Positions 53,217 through 63,860 of a DNA stretch of 64,000 nt are shown in pieces. The position numbers were made by a program, and so were the translations under genes. Each line of letters starts with the position of its first letter. Within the stretch, counting starts at the first letter, position 1. The notes below the pieces were generated by a model that was given only the letters and a program-made list of their open reading frames with translations, did not search any database and had not been told where the DNA came from. Source of the DNA: Sandaracinobacter neustonicus (GTDB lineage: Bacteria; Pseudomonadota; Alphaproteobacteria; Sphingomonadales; Sphingomonadaceae); contig NZ_VFSU01000029.1 in NCBI RefSeq assembly GCF_006385875.1, positions 1 to 64,000 on the forward strand, in the 5' to 3' direction.

Positions 53217-53241
53217 CACAGGGGGGGTAGACTTGCGATGT

Positions 53242-53259
53242 TATACAAAATCTTGTATA
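53242..53259. promoter_or_regulatory. Palindromic operator of the higBA pair
   Basis: TATACAA-AATC-TTGTATA is a perfect 7-bp inverted repeat 10 nt before the GTG of the toxin gene, just where a HigA antitoxin would bind to repress its own operon. Confidence 0.75.
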
Positions 53260-53269
53260 GGCATTTCCG

Positions 53270-53610
53270 GTGAACGGCCCCATCAAGCCTGTCGAGTTTC
53301 GGGGCGGCGCGCTTGCCGATCTTCGCGCCTTTCCCGAAGAGGCGCGCCGGGAAGCGGGCTTCCAGCTCGATCAGGTGCAGAACGGTCGCGATCCGGACGA
53401 CTGGAAGCCGATGACGACCATTGGCCCTGGTGTTCGTGAGATCAGGATAAGGGAGGCGAGCGGCGCCTTCCGGGTCATCTATGTGGCGAAGTTCGCCGAC
53501 GCCGTGTTCGTCCTGCATTGCTTCCGAAGAAGACGCAGAAGACGGGCCGGGAAGACATCGCGCTGGCGACCCGCCGGTACAGGGATCTGGTGCAGGAGTT
53601 GAGGCCATGA
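53270..53610 (+). pseudogene. higB: HigB/RelE-type toxin with a single-base frameshift
   Basis: The first 85 residues are a RelE/HigB-type toxin (IKPVEFRGGALADLRAFPEEARREAGFQLDQVQNG...GVREIRIREASGAFRVIYVAKFADAVFVLHCF). The expected next residues QKKTQKTGREDIALATRRYRDLVQELRP are encoded in the frame one base off: TTCCGAAGAAG replaces the TTCCAGAAGAAG needed, so one A is missing at about 53524. As it stands the frame reads an Arg-rich tail and stops at 53602. The true frame would end at 53610 in an ATGA overlap with the antitoxin. The toxin is probably inactive unless the frame is restored. Confidence 0.8.
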
Positions 53611-53888
53611 CCAATGAACGGTTCCCCAGCGTGTGGGACGCGATCTCGGAGACCCCTGCGGAGGCCGAGAACATGAAGCTGCGCTCCAGCCTCATGCGGG
53701 CGCTGAAAGATCATATCGAGCATGAAAAGCTGAGCCAGTCACAGGCGGCAAAGCTTTTGGGCGTCACCCAGCCGCGCGTCTCCGACCTCATCCGCGGCAA
53801 GATCGATCTGTTCAGCCTCGACACCCTGGTCAACATGCTCGCCGCCGCCGGCCTGCACGTGGAGGTTCAGGTCGCAAGGGCGGCATGA
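53607..53888 (+). CDS. higA: HigA-type XRE antitoxin
   Basis: A 93-residue antitoxin. The HTH is HEKLSQSQAAKLLGVTQPRVSDLIRGKIDLFSLDTLVNMLAAAG (residues about 40-82), with the tail VEVQVARAA. It starts within the toxin gene by an ATGA overlap and appears intact. It should bind the palindrome at 53242-53259. Confidence 0.88.
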   Translation: MTNERFPSVWDAISETPAEAENMKLRSSLMRALKDHIEHEKLSQSQAAKLLGVTQPRVSDLIRGKIDLFSLDTLVNMLAAAGLHVEVQVARAA

Positions 53889-53943
53889 CGGCCGGTTGCA
53901 CCGTGCCGGCGAGCGATGATTTCACGCGGACGGGAGTGAGGCG

Positions 53944-55257
53944 ATGAAGGGCGATTTCTCGCGCGACAGCTTCGATCCGCACATGGCCTATCAGCGTATC
54001 CTGCACCAACAGGGCCGCTTGACGCTCGACGCCGAGTTCAACGAGCAGACGGCCGTCCTGCTTCATCTGCTGCGTACCACGACCTGCGACCTGATCGGCC
54101 CGTACGGGGGGCCCGTGGACGACGCGGGGTTCGAAATCCGCCTCACCCAGGATGGAACGCTCGTTATCGGCGCGGGCCGCTACTATGTCGGCGGTCTGCT
54201 GGTGCAGAACGATCAACCGGCACCCTATCAGGTGCAGCCCTTCTATCGCCCGATGCCGGATGACGTTCCGCTGGCGTCAGGGGGCGATGCACCGTCGCGC
54301 GTGACGCTGCTCTATCTTGAGGTGTTTGAACGGGTCGTCACGTCCCTCATTGATCCGGCGATCGCCGACCCGGCGCTTGACGGCATTGAAACGGCGCTCC
54401 GCGGGCAGGTCGTGTGGCAGGTTCGCGCCATCGAGACCGCTTTCGTCATGGACGAGGTGCTCGAAGATCCTGACGCCGCGTCCCGACAGGCCATGGTGAT
54501 CCTGACCGCGTTGGACGATCGGCCTTCGGCCATGGCCGCGAGGGCCGCCCCTTCGGACGGGTTCGGCGACGGCATCACTGCGGGTTACACCGGGATGGAG
54601 AACGGCCTGTTCCGCATCGAGGTGCATCGCGGCGGCGTGGCGGGAGAGGCGCAGTTCAAATGGTCCCGCACCAACGCGGGCGTCGTCGCGCCGTGGCTTG
54701 GCCTCGATGGAGACCACCTCGTCATCGCCGACGCTGGCCGTCTGGAAGGTCGGCGTGTCATCGAACTGACCACCGCCGACAGGGAGTTGGATGGACGCGA
54801 AGGCGAACTGATCGAGATCGCACCCGCCGGCCAGAACCGATTTACAGTAGCGGCCGGCGACATCTCGGCCGTCCGCGCCCTTTGGGACTCGGGTCTGGAC
54901 AGGCCCTTCGCCCGGTCGTGGGACCGGGTGTCGGCCGGGCGTGGCGATGCGCCCGGCCTGACAGACATCGAGGAAGGAACGCCGGACCGCTGGCTCTGGC
55001 TCGACCTCGCTGACGGAATCCAGATCGCATTCTCGCCAGGCGGCGTCTACCGGGTCGGAGACTATTGGCAGATACCCGTCAGGAGCGGCTTGGGCGCGGT
55101 CCTCTGGCCAGGCGTACTCGGCGCTCAGGGCCGTTGGATTCCGGACGCCCTTGCACCGGTCGGCGTCCGGCGCTGGCGCGCGCCGCTTGCCTTGCATGGC
55201 CTCAGCGCCGGGCAGCCAATCCTGCAGGATTGCCGCCGGCTCTTTCCCCCTCGCTGA
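53944..55257 (+). CDS. DUF6519-domain protein
   Basis: A 437-residue protein. The start MKGDFSRDSFDPHMAYQRILHQQGRLTLDAEFNEQTAVLLHLLRTTTCDLIGPYGGP is the DUF6519 pattern, in which the protein typically opens with MKGDFSRDT and GR(V/L)xLDADWNEQ. Beta-rich segments follow. The family appears in other genomes near phage-tail-like injection or structural genes, but no such gene is seen here. There is no signal peptide. What it does in a transfer module is unknown. Confidence 0.78.
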   Translation: MKGDFSRDSFDPHMAYQRILHQQGRLTLDAEFNEQTAVLLHLLRTTTCDLIGPYGGPVDDAGFEIRLTQDGTLVIGAGRYYVGGLLVQNDQPAPYQVQPFYRPMPDDVPLASGGDAPSRVTLLYLEVFERVVTSLIDPAIADPALDGIETALRGQVVWQVRAIETAFVMDEVLEDPDAASRQAMVILTALDDRPSAMAARAAPSDGFGDGITAGYTGMENGLFRIEVHRGGVAGEAQFKWSRTNAGVVAPWLGLDGDHLVIADAGRLEGRRVIELTTADRELDGREGELIEIAPAGQNRFTVAAGDISAVRALWDSGLDRPFARSWDRVSAGRGDAPGLTDIEEGTPDRWLWLDLADGIQIAFSPGGVYRVGDYWQIPVRSGLGAVLWPGVLGAQGRWIPDALAPVGVRRWRAPLALHGLSAGQPILQDCRRLFPPR

Positions 55258-55538
55258 GACGAACCACCAACCGCTCCGGAGCAGGCCATCACGACCCGAT
55301 CATGGTTCCTGCGGCCAGCCCGGCAAACCAACGATCGGTTCATAGCGATCTCTTCAGGCAGTCGCTTGACGTTGCGGCCGCTGCGCTCTTTCAAATTCGG
55401 CGCTTTGAAATCCGTAAAGCCGGGTTTCGATCCAGCGTTCGGACCGCGCGGCGGGACCGACGCGCGGGCGATCGACGGCGTGACCAACGCGATTATGACT
55501 GCGGGACTCGATTGGATCGTGCAGTTCATGTCCGCCTG
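55258..55538. other. Interval before the end of dnaE2
   Basis: About 280 bp. A plus-strand frame from 55366 runs on into the dnaE2 gene and has a plausible stretch (GGTDARAIDGVTNAIMTAGLDWIVQFM) but no recognised family, and it would overlap dnaE2 by 270 nt. I do not call it a gene. Confidence 0.4.
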
Positions 55539-58500
55539 CTACCGGAAATCCCGCGTCCTGACGCGGACCGATGGCGTGGTCGGCGACGCCGCTCGGACCT
55601 CGCGCGGATCGGGCCCGCTCGATCCATGGCGCGCGCCATCGCCGCGTCCGGCGGGCAAGGGGAACGGCCGGTCACGCCGCCCTACGCTGGCCAGCTCCGC
55701 CGACAGGTCGGTCAGGCGATGCGCGACCAGATGCACCACCTCGCCCTCGCGCTGGATGCGGCCGTGGACGGCGATCATGCTGCTGGACATCACCACGCGG
55801 CGGTAGGTCTCGAACACCTTGGTCCACACCACGAGATTGGCGATGCCGGTTTCATCCTCCAGGGTGATGAACATGACGCCGTTGGCCGAGCCGGGCCGTT
55901 GGCGCACCAGCACCAGCCCGGCGGCCTCCAACCAGCGGCCGTCCTTCGCCGCCATCGCCTCGCCACAGGACACCATCTTTCGCCGGGCCAGATCCCCGCG
56001 CAGGAAGGATACCGGATGGCTGCGCAGCGACAGGCCGACATGGCCATAGTCCTCGACGACCTCGCGCCCCGACGTCATGGGCCGCAGCGCCACCGGGGCC
56101 TCAGCGATCTCGGGCACGGCCGCGCCTTCGTGCGCTGCGGCGGCGGCGAACAGCGGCAGGGGCTCGTCCCGCAGCGCCTTGATCGCCCACAGGGCGTCGC
56201 GCCGCGCCAGCGCCAGGGCGGGACCGAAGGCGTCGGCCTCCGCCAGCGCGACCAGGGCGGCCGTGGGAATGGCGGCGCGGCGCCATAGATCATCGACAGA
56301 CGCGAACGGCTCCTCGGCCCGCGCGGCGACCAGCGCCGCGCCATGGGCGTTGGCGAGGCTCTTGACCATGCGCAGGCCGAGCCGGACCGCAAACCGGCCT
56401 CGCCCGTCGGGTTCCAGCGTGCAGTCCCAGCGCGAGGCGTTGACGCAGACCGGGCGCACCTCGACGCCGTGGTCGCGGGCGTCGCGCACGATCTGCGCGG
56501 GCGCGTAGAAGCCCATCGGTTGGCTGTTGAGCAGCGCCGCGCAGAACACATCGGGGTGCCAGCATTTGAGCCAGGACGAGGCGTAGGCGACCAGGGCGAA
56601 GGACGCCGCGTGGCTTTCGGGGAAGCCGTAGGAGCCGAAGCCTTCGAGCTGGGAGAAGGTCCGGTCGGCGTACTCGGCGGTGTAGCCGCGCGCGATCATG
56701 CCGCCCACCAGCTTGTCCTTGAACGCCGAGACCCCGCCCGTGAACTTGAAGGTCGCCATCGACTTCCTGAGCTGGTCGGCCTCGTCGGCGGTGAAGCCGG
56801 CGCAGACCATGGCCACGCGCATCGCCTGTTCCTGGAACAGCGGCACGCCCAGCGTCTTGCCCAGCACCTGTTCCAGTTCCGGGGTCGGATAGTCGACCGG
56901 CTCCAGCCCTTCGCGGCGGCGCAGATAGGGATGGACCATGTCGCCCTGGATCGGCCCCGGCCGCACGATCGCCACCTGCACCACGAGGTCGTAGAAGGTC
57001 CGGGGCTTGAGGCGCGGCAGCATCGACATCTGCGCGCGGCTCTCGATCTGGAAGGTGCCGAGCGTGTCCGCATTCCGGATCATCGCATAGGTGCGCGGGT
57101 CTTCCGGCGGGATGGAGGCGAGGTCGAGCGCGACCCCCTTGTGTTCGGCGAGCAGGTCGAGGCCGCGCTTCATGCAGGTCAGCATCCCCAGCGCCAGCAC
57201 GTCGACCTTCATGAACTTCAGCGCATCGATGTCGTCCTTGTCCCACTCGATCACCTGGCGGTCGGCCATGGCCGCCGGCTCGATCGGCACGAGGTCGTCG
57301 AGCCGGTCGTTCGTCAAGACGAAGCCGCCCGGATGCTGCGACAGATGGCGCGGCGCGCCCATGAGCTGGCGCGCGAGGTCGATGGCGAGCCGGAGACGGC
57401 GGTCGTCGAGATTGAGGTTCAGCCCCTCGACATGCTTGTCCTCGACGCCATCCTCCGACCAGCCCCATATCTGGCTCGACAGGGTGCGGATCAGGTCCTC
57501 GGTCAGGCCCAGCGCCTTGCCAACGTCGCGCAGCGCGCCCTTGGTGCGGTAGCGGATCACGGTCGAGCACAGCGCCGCATGGGTGCGGCCGTAGTGGTCG
57601 AACACCCACTGCATGACGATCTCACGCCGCTCGTGCTCGAAATCCACATCGATGTCGGGCGGCTCGCGCCGCGCCTCGGAGACGAAGCGCTCGAACAGCA
57701 GGTCGTTGCGGCCCGGATCGATTGAAGTGATGCCCAAGACATAGCAGACCGCCGAGTTGGCGGCCGAGCCGCGCCCCTGGCACAGGATGTCCTGCGAGCG
57801 GGCGAACCGGACGATCGAATTCACCGTCAGGAAGTAAGGGGCGTAGTCGAGCTTGCCGATCAGCCGCAACTCATGCCGGAGCGTGGCCTGAACCTCCTCG
57901 GGTACACCCTCGGGATAGCGTTCCGCCGCGCTTTCCCAGGTCAGCTTCTCCAGCGTCTCCTGTGGCGTCAATGCCGGGTCGGCGCGCTCCTCGGGATATT
58001 GATAGGCCAGCTCGTCGAGCGAGAAGCGGCAGCGCTCCACGATCTCGCGCGTTCGGGCGAGCGCCTCGGGATAGCGGCCGAACAGCCGGTGCACCTCTTC
58101 GGGCGGCTTCAGATAGCGGTCGGCGTGGCGCTCGCGCCGGTCGCCCAGCTCGTCGATGGTGACGCCATGGCGGATACAGGTGACGACGTCCTGAAGGATG
58201 CGCCGGCCGGGCTCGTGGAACAGCACGTCGTTGGTGACGAGGGTCGCCACGCGCATGCGCGCGGCGAGGTTCGACAGTTCGAACAGCCGCATCTGGTCGT
58301 TCGGCCGCCGACGCAGGGTCAGCGCCAGATAGGCGCGGTCGCCGAAATCATCGCGCAGGCGCCGCAGCCGGAATTCGCAATCGCCGTCGGCTTCGTCGGG
58401 GACGAGGACCGCGATCACCCCTTCGCTCCACGCCACAAGATCGGACCAGTCGAGCCGGCAGCCGCCCTTGCCGGCGCGGCCCTTGCCCAGCGATAGCAGC

Positions 58501-58778
58501 CGGCACAGCCGCGAATAGGCCGGACGGTCGGTCGGATAGACGAGGACGGCCGTTCCGTCGGCGAGATCGAGGCGGCAGCCGACGACGAGGCGCACGCCGG
58601 TTGTCTTCGCCGCTTCATGCGCCCGCACGATCCCGGCGAGGCTGTTGCGGTCGACCACGGCCAGCGCCTCGATCCCGAGCATGGCGGCCTGGGCGAACAG
58701 TTCCTCGCAACTGCTCGCCCCGCGCAGGAACGAGAAGTGCGACGTCACCTGAAGTTCGGCGTAGCGGGCGGCGGTCAT
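55539..58778 (-). CDS. dnaE2: Error-prone DNA polymerase DnaE2
   Basis: A 1079-residue C-family polymerase. The N-terminal PHP domain starts [32 protein letters not shown]. The catalytic acidic residues are in [50 protein letters not shown] and the C-terminal OB-fold ([18 protein letters not shown]) follow, ending in RTRDFR. The ATG at 58778 overlaps the imuB stop by ATGA. With ImuA and ImuB it forms the SOS mutasome that copies past lesions at low fidelity. The catalytic residues are intact, so it should be active. Confidence 0.95.
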   Translation of the reverse strand: MTAARYAELQVTSHFSFLRGASSCEELFAQAAMLGIEALAVVDRNSLAGIVRAHEAAKTTGVRLVVGCRLDLADGTAVLVYPTDRPAYSRLCRLLSLGKGRAGKGGCRLDWSDLVAWSEGVIAVLVPDEADGDCEFRLRRLRDDFGDRAYLALTLRRRPNDQMRLFELSNLAARMRVATLVTNDVLFHEPGRRILQDVVTCIRHGVTIDELGDRRERHADRYLKPPEEVHRLFGRYPEALARTREIVERCRFSLDELAYQYPEERADPALTPQETLEKLTWESAAERYPEGVPEEVQATLRHELRLIGKLDYAPYFLTVNSIVRFARSQDILCQGRGSAANSAVCYVLGITSIDPGRNDLLFERFVSEARREPPDIDVDFEHERREIVMQWVFDHYGRTHAALCSTVIRYRTKGALRDVGKALGLTEDLIRTLSSQIWGWSEDGVEDKHVEGLNLNLDDRRLRLAIDLARQLMGAPRHLSQHPGGFVLTNDRLDDLVPIEPAAMADRQVIEWDKDDIDALKFMKVDVLALGMLTCMKRGLDLLAEHKGVALDLASIPPEDPRTYAMIRNADTLGTFQIESRAQMSMLPRLKPRTFYDLVVQVAIVRPGPIQGDMVHPYLRRREGLEPVDYPTPELEQVLGKTLGVPLFQEQAMRVAMVCAGFTADEADQLRKSMATFKFTGGVSAFKDKLVGGMIARGYTAEYADRTFSQLEGFGSYGFPESHAASFALVAYASSWLKCWHPDVFCAALLNSQPMGFYAPAQIVRDARDHGVEVRPVCVNASRWDCTLEPDGRGRFAVRLGLRMVKSLANAHGAALVAARAEEPFASVDDLWRRAAIPTAALVALAEADAFGPALALARRDALWAIKALRDEPLPLFAAAAAHEGAAVPEIAEAPVALRPMTSGREVVEDYGHVGLSLRSHPVSFLRGDLARRKMVSCGEAMAAKDGRWLEAAGLVLVRQRPGSANGVMFITLEDETGIANLVVWTKVFETYRRVVMSSSMIAVHGRIQREGEVVHLVAHRLTDLSAELASVGRRDRPFPLPAGRGDGARHGSSGPDPREVRAASPTTPSVRVRTRDFR

Positions 58779-60295
58779 GCAAACAATCCATGGAGAAACC
58801 AGCGATGCGATCCGGTGGCGGGGTCCTCGCCGTCGCCGGCGCGGTAGATCCAGAACCGCTCGCCGGCGTCGTCCTCGACCACGAAATAGTCCCGCACCGC
58901 CTCCAGCTCGGCGTCGCGCCGCCACCATTCGCCGAACACCCGCTCCGGCCCGTCGGCGCGCGCCACCCGCCGCCGGACGCCGCGCCAGGTGAAGGCGACC
59001 GGCGGATGGTCGGGCAGCAGCGCCACCGTCTGGATCATCTCGGGCGAGGTCAGCAGCCGCGACGGTCGCGGCCAGCGCCCGGTCCAGTCCGTCCCGCAGG
59101 CCGGGGCGAGCGGCGCCAGTCGGCCGACCGCCCGTTCCGGCACGTCGCTTTGCAGCGGGGTCGCCCGATAGAGGCCGTGCGCGCCGACGCGGTTGGCGAG
59201 CAGGTCGACCAGGCCCGATAGGTCCGGCGTCGCCGGATCGATCAGGGATACGGTCTGCCCCGGCCCCATCGGCGCGACGATCGGGGCGGCCAGGGTCAGC
59301 ATGTCGATCCCGAAGCCGGGCTCGATGGTCTCGATCTTGTCGCACAGCAGCCGGGTCAGCCGCCGGACATCGCGGGAGGGCCGTGCGAGGCCGACGCGCA
59401 CGGCCTGGACGTGGTTGTCGACGCGGGCGCAGATCAGGTCCAGCCGGCGCGCGCCCGTTCCTTTCGTCTCCAGCGCCTCGCAAAGGCGCACGACCAGCTT
59501 GCCGATATAGCGGGCGATCGTCTCCGGCGCGGCGATCGGCTCGGCGAAGGCGCGCCGGACCTCGATCATCTCGGGCGGGCGCACCGGATTGATCGGCTCC
59601 GACATCCGCCCGGTCGCCTGATCGAGCCGGCGATCCAGTTCCGGCCCGAACCGCAGGATGAGCGGCGCCCGGGGTTTGGCGAGCAGGTCGCCGATCCGTT
59701 CGAACCCCAGCGTACCGAGCGTCGTCGTCAGCGCGGCCGGCAGCCGCAGGGCGACCAGCGGCAGCGCCGCCGCCTCTCGCGCGCTCTCGCCGGGCGACGA
59801 GACATGGATCGGGCAGGCGACGTGGCGGGCGAGCGCATGGGCCGCGCCCCAGCTATCGGCGATGGCCGCGCGGGCGCTGACGCCGGCCTCGGCCAGACGC
59901 TCGACCATGCCGGCCAGCATCGCCGCATCGCCGCCGTGCAGATGGTCCGCCCCCGTCGTGTCCATGACCAGTCCGTCGGGCGGATCGGCGGCGACGATCG
60001 GCGCGTAGCGGCGCAGCATCCAGACCGCGAGCCGTTCCAGGGCGTCGCGGTCGCCTTCGGGCTGGGCGTCGTTCAGGACGAGGCCCGGCACAAGGACCTG
60101 CGCCTGGGTCGCGGTCATGCCCACCCGTATTCCGGCCGCGCAGGCGGCATGATCCGCCGCCAGCACGGCGCGCCGCCGTCCGTCGTGGCCGACCAGAACC
60201 AACGGCGCATCAGGCGGCGGCGCCGCGTCCCCATCCGCGCGCCGAACCCGATCGGTCGGCCAGGTCGGCAGGTAGAGCGAGACGACCCTGCTCAT
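58775..60295 (-). CDS. imuB: ImuB, Y-family polymerase-like mutasome subunit
   Basis: A 506-residue inactive Y-family paralogue. It starts [19 protein letters not shown] and contains palm and little-finger-like parts ([16 protein letters not shown]...[44 protein letters not shown] at the end). ImuB links DnaE2 to the sliding clamp. It overlaps imuA by 86 nt and dnaE2 by 4 nt, so the three genes are one operon. Confidence 0.92.
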   Translation of the reverse strand: MSRVVSLYLPTWPTDRVRRADGDAAPPPDAPLVLVGHDGRRRAVLAADHAACAAGIRVGMTATQAQVLVPGLVLNDAQPEGDRDALERLAVWMLRRYAPIVAADPPDGLVMDTTGADHLHGGDAAMLAGMVERLAEAGVSARAAIADSWGAAHALARHVACPIHVSSPGESAREAAALPLVALRLPAALTTTLGTLGFERIGDLLAKPRAPLILRFGPELDRRLDQATGRMSEPINPVRPPEMIEVRRAFAEPIAAPETIARYIGKLVVRLCEALETKGTGARRLDLICARVDNHVQAVRVGLARPSRDVRRLTRLLCDKIETIEPGFGIDMLTLAAPIVAPMGPGQTVSLIDPATPDLSGLVDLLANRVGAHGLYRATPLQSDVPERAVGRLAPLAPACGTDWTGRWPRPSRLLTSPEMIQTVALLPDHPPVAFTWRGVRRRVARADGPERVFGEWWRRDAELEAVRDYFVVEDDAGERFWIYRAGDGEDPATGSHRWFLHGLFA

Positions 60296-60968
60296 CGCAG
60301 GCCTCCAAGTCCCAATCGGCGCATTCGCCGGCTCGCGCGCGGATCAGTTCGACCAGCCAGCGCGGTCGGCCGACGCCGGGGACCGGCAGGGGCGCGGACG
60401 GCAAGGCGCTCACCCGCCAGCGCGTCACCGCCGCCGAGGGCTGGCCGAAATCCGCCGCCTCCGCCGCGCGACGCCAGCGACGAATCAGCAGGCAGGGCGT
60501 GCCCGACGTTTCGGCGGCGAGTTGCAGCCGGCGCGAGGCGACCATCGACAGGCGCGCCACCTCGCCGACCACGGCGGCCAGGCCACCGTGGCGCAGGCCC
60601 TCCTCGATGGTCGCGAGCACGGCGGCTTCGTCGCCGGTCTCGACATAGATGACCCGATCCGGATGAAGCCCGGCCTGCGACAGGGCGGGCGCGAACAGGT
60701 CGCGACGCGTCAGACACCAGAGCACCGGGCCGTCGAGCCGAGCGGCGATACCGGCCACAAAGAGCGCCGCCGCCGCGCCATGGACGGCGCCGTTCCCGCC
60801 GCCCGCCATCTCGTGGAGCGCGCCAAGCGCCAGCCCGCCGCCGGGCAAGCGGCGGTCGACGGCTTCGACTCCGAACGGCACGACGCCGCACGCACGACGG
60901 TCGCTCGATTCAAGACGAGCGATGCGGTCGCGAAGCGCGGAGATGGTGGGATTGGATGGGATAGCCAT
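60210..60968 (-). CDS. imuA: ImuA, RecA-like mutasome subunit
   Basis: A 252-residue RecA/SulA-like protein. RLESSDRRACGVVPFGVEAVDRRLPGGGLALGALHEM at 18-54 is the family's start, and the C-terminal part is basic and Gly-rich. It overlaps imuB by 86 nt. A LexA box lies 30 nt before its ATG, so SOS induction controls the whole cassette. Confidence 0.9.
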   Translation of the reverse strand: MAIPSNPTISALRDRIARLESSDRRACGVVPFGVEAVDRRLPGGGLALGALHEMAGGGNGAVHGAAAALFVAGIAARLDGPVLWCLTRRDLFAPALSQAGLHPDRVIYVETGDEAAVLATIEEGLRHGGLAAVVGEVARLSMVASRRLQLAAETSGTPCLLIRRWRRAAEAADFGQPSAAVTRWRVSALPSAPLPVPGVGRPRWLVELIRARAGECADWDLEACDEQGRLALPADLADRSGSARGWGRGAAA

Positions 60969-60997
60969 ACGCTACAGAAGGACGAAGAGAGCCACAT

Positions 60998-61012
60998 GTT
61001 CCCTTTTTGTTC
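60998..61012 (-). promoter_or_regulatory. LexA (SOS) box of the imuA-imuB-dnaE2 operon
   Basis: GTTC-CCTTTTT-GTTC, an exact fit to the alphaproteobacterial GTTC-N7-GTTC LexA site, 30 nt upstream of the imuA ATG. Confidence 0.88.
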
Positions 61013-61407
61013 CGCTTTCGATGGCGAAGAGTCAAGCGCGGCCATGTCGAGCGGGCGGATCGGCTTCTTGAGCCAGCCGGCCTAACCGCAAAGCGGGGCG
61101 CGAATTACAGGACATCCAACCAAGGCGGTTCCGCTCGCATAGACATCGGCGCTCGACCAAACGGTCAGTCCGGACCCGAGCCAGCGACAGTCATTCCCAT
61201 CCAGGCTGGCGCCGCCTGATCGTGGACGTCGGTGACGCGGCGAAGGCCGGTCGACATGTTCTTTGCGTCGCTGAAGCGTTTGCATGCCTTGAAATGTGGT
61301 GGACAGGGGCGTGGACCGGCGCAATCCACATAACGGTCGGCCCGTACTTCTCCGATCTTTGACCAACCCGCACGGCATCTCGCCGCGCCGGAGTCGGGAC
61401 AAGACGT
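61013..61407. other. Divergent intergenic region between imuA and traG
   Basis: About 390 bp. No gene is supported. It must carry the promoter of traG. It has no strong A+T block and no repeat that I can define. Confidence 0.4.
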
Positions 61408-63438
61408 GTGACCCCCACCAAACTGCTCATCGGCCAGATTCTCGTCTGCTTCGGCATGGTGATCCTCGGCATCTGGGCCGCGACCCAATGGGTGGCCGCC
61501 ATGCTGGGCTATCAATCCCAGCTCGGCGCGCCCTGGCTCATCGCTTTCGACATGCCGGTCTATCGGCCGTGGGCGCTGTTCGGCTGGTGGTATCATTACG
61601 AGGCCTATGCGCCGGAGGTGTTCGACAAGGCCGGGATTCTGGCCGGCGGATCGGGCTTTCTGGCCTGCGGCGCGGCTGTCGCCGGCTCGCTGTGGCGCGC
61701 CCGGCAGAACCGCAACATCACCACCTACGGCTCCTCGCGCTGGGCGACGCGCCGCGAGATCGGCGAAGCCGGTCTGTTCAGGGACGCCGGGGTCTTCCTT
61801 GGGCGCAAGGGCGGCGACTATCTGCGCCATGACGGCCCCGAGCATGTCATGGCCTTCGCGCCGACCCGGTCGGGCAAGGGCGTCGGCCTGGTCGTGCCGA
61901 CCCTGCTGTCATGGGCGGGTTCGGCCGTCATCCATGACATCAAGGGCGAGAACTGGACCCTCACCGCCGGCTGGCGCGCGCGCTTCTCGCATTGCCTGCT
62001 GTTCAACCCGACCGACGCGCGCTCGGCCCGCTACAATCCCCTGCTGGAGGTCCGTAAAGGCCCCGACGAGGTCCGCGACGTCCAGAACATCGCCGACATA
62101 TTGGTCGACCCCGAAGGGGCGCTGGAGCGTCGTTCGCACTGGGAGAAGACCAGCCACTCCCTGCTCGTCGGCGCGATCCTGCATGTCCTCTATGCGGAGG
62201 AAGAGAAGACGTTGGCTCGCGTCGCCACCTTCCTGTCCGATCCGCAGCGCAGCTTCGCCCACACCCTGCGCCGGATGATGGCCACCAACCATCTGGGCAC
62301 GAAGGAGAGGCCTCAGGTCCATCCCGTCGTCGCCTCGGCCGCGCGCGAGGTGCTGAACAAGTCCGAGAACGAGCGTTCGGGCGTGCTGTCCACCGCCATG
62401 TCGTTCCTCGGCCTCTACCGCGATCCGACCGTCGCGATCACCACGGCCGCCTGCGACTGGCGCATCTCCGATCTCGTCGACGCCCCAGCGCCGGTCTCGC
62501 TCTATCTGGTCATCCCGCCGTCCGACATCTCGCGCACCAAGCCGCTGGTCCGCCTGGTGCTGAACCAGATCGGCCGCCGCCTTACCGAACGGCTCGAAGG
62601 CGACCCGAAGAAGAGCCGCAAGCACCAGTTGCTGATGATGCTCGACGAGTTCCCGGCGCTGGGACGCCTGGACTTCTTCGAGACCGCGCTCGCCTTCATG
62701 GCCGGCTACGGCATCCGCGCCTATCTGATCGCCCAGAGCCTCAATCAAATCTCCAAGGCCTACGGCGAGAACAACGCCATCCTCGACAACTGCCATGTCA
62801 GGATCGCCTTCTCCTCCAACGACGAGCGCACGGCCAAGCGGATTTCGGACGCGCTCGGCACCGCCACCGAACTGCGCGCCCAGCGTAACTATGCCGGCCA
62901 CCGGCTCGCCCCCTGGCTTTCCCACGTCATGGTCAGCCGCCAAGAGACCGCTCGCCCGCTGCTGACCCCCGGCGAGGTGATGCAGCTTCCGCCCGCCGAC
63001 GAACTGGTGATGGTCTCGGGACTCGCGCCGATCAAGGCGAAGAAGCTGCGCTACTACGAGGATCGGAATTTCACGGCTCGCGTGACGGCGCCGCCGATGC
63101 TGTCCGATGGCGTCTATATCGACCGGCCGGCGACCCGGCCCGATGATTGGGGCGACCAGGTGCGCGAACCCCATGCGGGTCTCGCTGCAATGGCCGAGGA
63201 CGAGACCGCCGCCGGGCTGGAAGATGAAGGCGGCGTCCAGCAGCAGCGCCATCCCGGCCTTGCCGAAGAGGAGGCCGCCATCCGCGCGACCGCACCGGAG
63301 CCGGTATCGGCCGCACCCGGTGACGACGATAGTGATCCAGCGCTCGACCGCCGTGCCATGAGCGCGCTCAGCAATGTCGCGCACGCTCACGCCATGAACG
63401 AGGGCGCAGGTCGCGACGACCTGCTGCCGAGCTTTTGA
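61408..63438 (+). CDS. traG: Conjugative coupling protein TraG/VirD4
   Basis: A 676-residue coupling ATPase. Two N-terminal membrane helices (LIGQILVCFGMVILGIWAA; AGILAGGSGFLACGAAVAGSLW) precede Walker A APTRSGKGVG (151-160) and Walker B HQLLMMLDEFPALG. It hands relaxase-bound DNA to the type IV secretion channel. The start is GTG at 61408 (VTPTK). It is followed 11 nt later by the CopG and TrbB genes, the order of trb-type systems. Confidence 0.93.
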   Translation: MTPTKLLIGQILVCFGMVILGIWAATQWVAAMLGYQSQLGAPWLIAFDMPVYRPWALFGWWYHYEAYAPEVFDKAGILAGGSGFLACGAAVAGSLWRARQNRNITTYGSSRWATRREIGEAGLFRDAGVFLGRKGGDYLRHDGPEHVMAFAPTRSGKGVGLVVPTLLSWAGSAVIHDIKGENWTLTAGWRARFSHCLLFNPTDARSARYNPLLEVRKGPDEVRDVQNIADILVDPEGALERRSHWEKTSHSLLVGAILHVLYAEEEKTLARVATFLSDPQRSFAHTLRRMMATNHLGTKERPQVHPVVASAAREVLNKSENERSGVLSTAMSFLGLYRDPTVAITTAACDWRISDLVDAPAPVSLYLVIPPSDISRTKPLVRLVLNQIGRRLTERLEGDPKKSRKHQLLMMLDEFPALGRLDFFETALAFMAGYGIRAYLIAQSLNQISKAYGENNAILDNCHVRIAFSSNDERTAKRISDALGTATELRAQRNYAGHRLAPWLSHVMVSRQETARPLLTPGEVMQLPPADELVMVSGLAPIKAKKLRYYEDRNFTARVTAPPMLSDGVYIDRPATRPDDWGDQVREPHAGLAAMAEDETAAGLEDEGGVQQQRHPGLAEEEAAIRATAPEPVSAAPGDDDSDPALDRRAMSALSNVAHAHAMNEGAGRDDLLPSF

Positions 63439-63449
63439 GGGGCTCCGCG

Positions 63450-63860
63450 ATGCGCAACCGCGACAAGGTCCGCTACCAGCTCTTCCTCGAACCCCGGCTT
63501 GCCGACAGGCTTGAAGAACTCGCCGCCAGGCCGGGCGTGGCCCGCTCGGACATATTGGTGGAGGCCCTGGATGCATGGCTGACCCGCCAGGGCGGTCATG
63601 ACCTCGACGAGCGTTTCGGCGTCCGCCTCGACCGGATGAGCCGCTCGCTCGGAAGAGCCGAGCGCGACATTCAGGTGCTGCTCGAAAGCCTGTCCCTGTT
63701 CGTCCACTACCAGTTCTGCCTCAATGCGCAGATTCCGGAACCCGACGCAGCGGCGCGCGCCGTAGGTCGCGACCGCTTCCAGAAATTCATCGACCAGATC
63801 GGCCGGCGCATGGCCGCTGGAGCCGACAGCGACGCGTCCATTGCGGAGGCTGCCGCATGA
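63450..63860 (+). CDS. CopG/ribbon-helix-helix protein upstream of trbB
   Basis: A 136-residue protein. The RHH motif is VRYQLFLEPRLADRLEELAARPGVARSDILVEALDAWLTRQGG, followed by a helical extension. In trb operons such a gene lies between traG and trbB and may repress the operon. ATG 63450 preferred. Overlaps trbB by ATGA. Confidence 0.88.
   Translation: MRNRDKVRYQLFLEPRLADRLEELAARPGVARSDILVEALDAWLTRQGGHDLDERFGVRLDRMSRSLGRAERDIQVLLESLSLFVHYQFCLNAQIPEPDAAARAVGRDRFQKFIDQIGRRMAAGADSDASIAEAAA

Noticed and set aside
55366-55806. Plus-strand frame of 146 codons overlapping the end of dnaE2
   Set aside because: No family recognised, no clear ribosome-binding site, and a 270-nt overlap with a certain gene.
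56343-57725. 460-codon plus-strand open frame
   Set aside because: Antisense to dnaE2.
61909-63576. 555-codon minus-strand open frame
   Set aside because: Antisense to traG, whose Walker motifs are intact.
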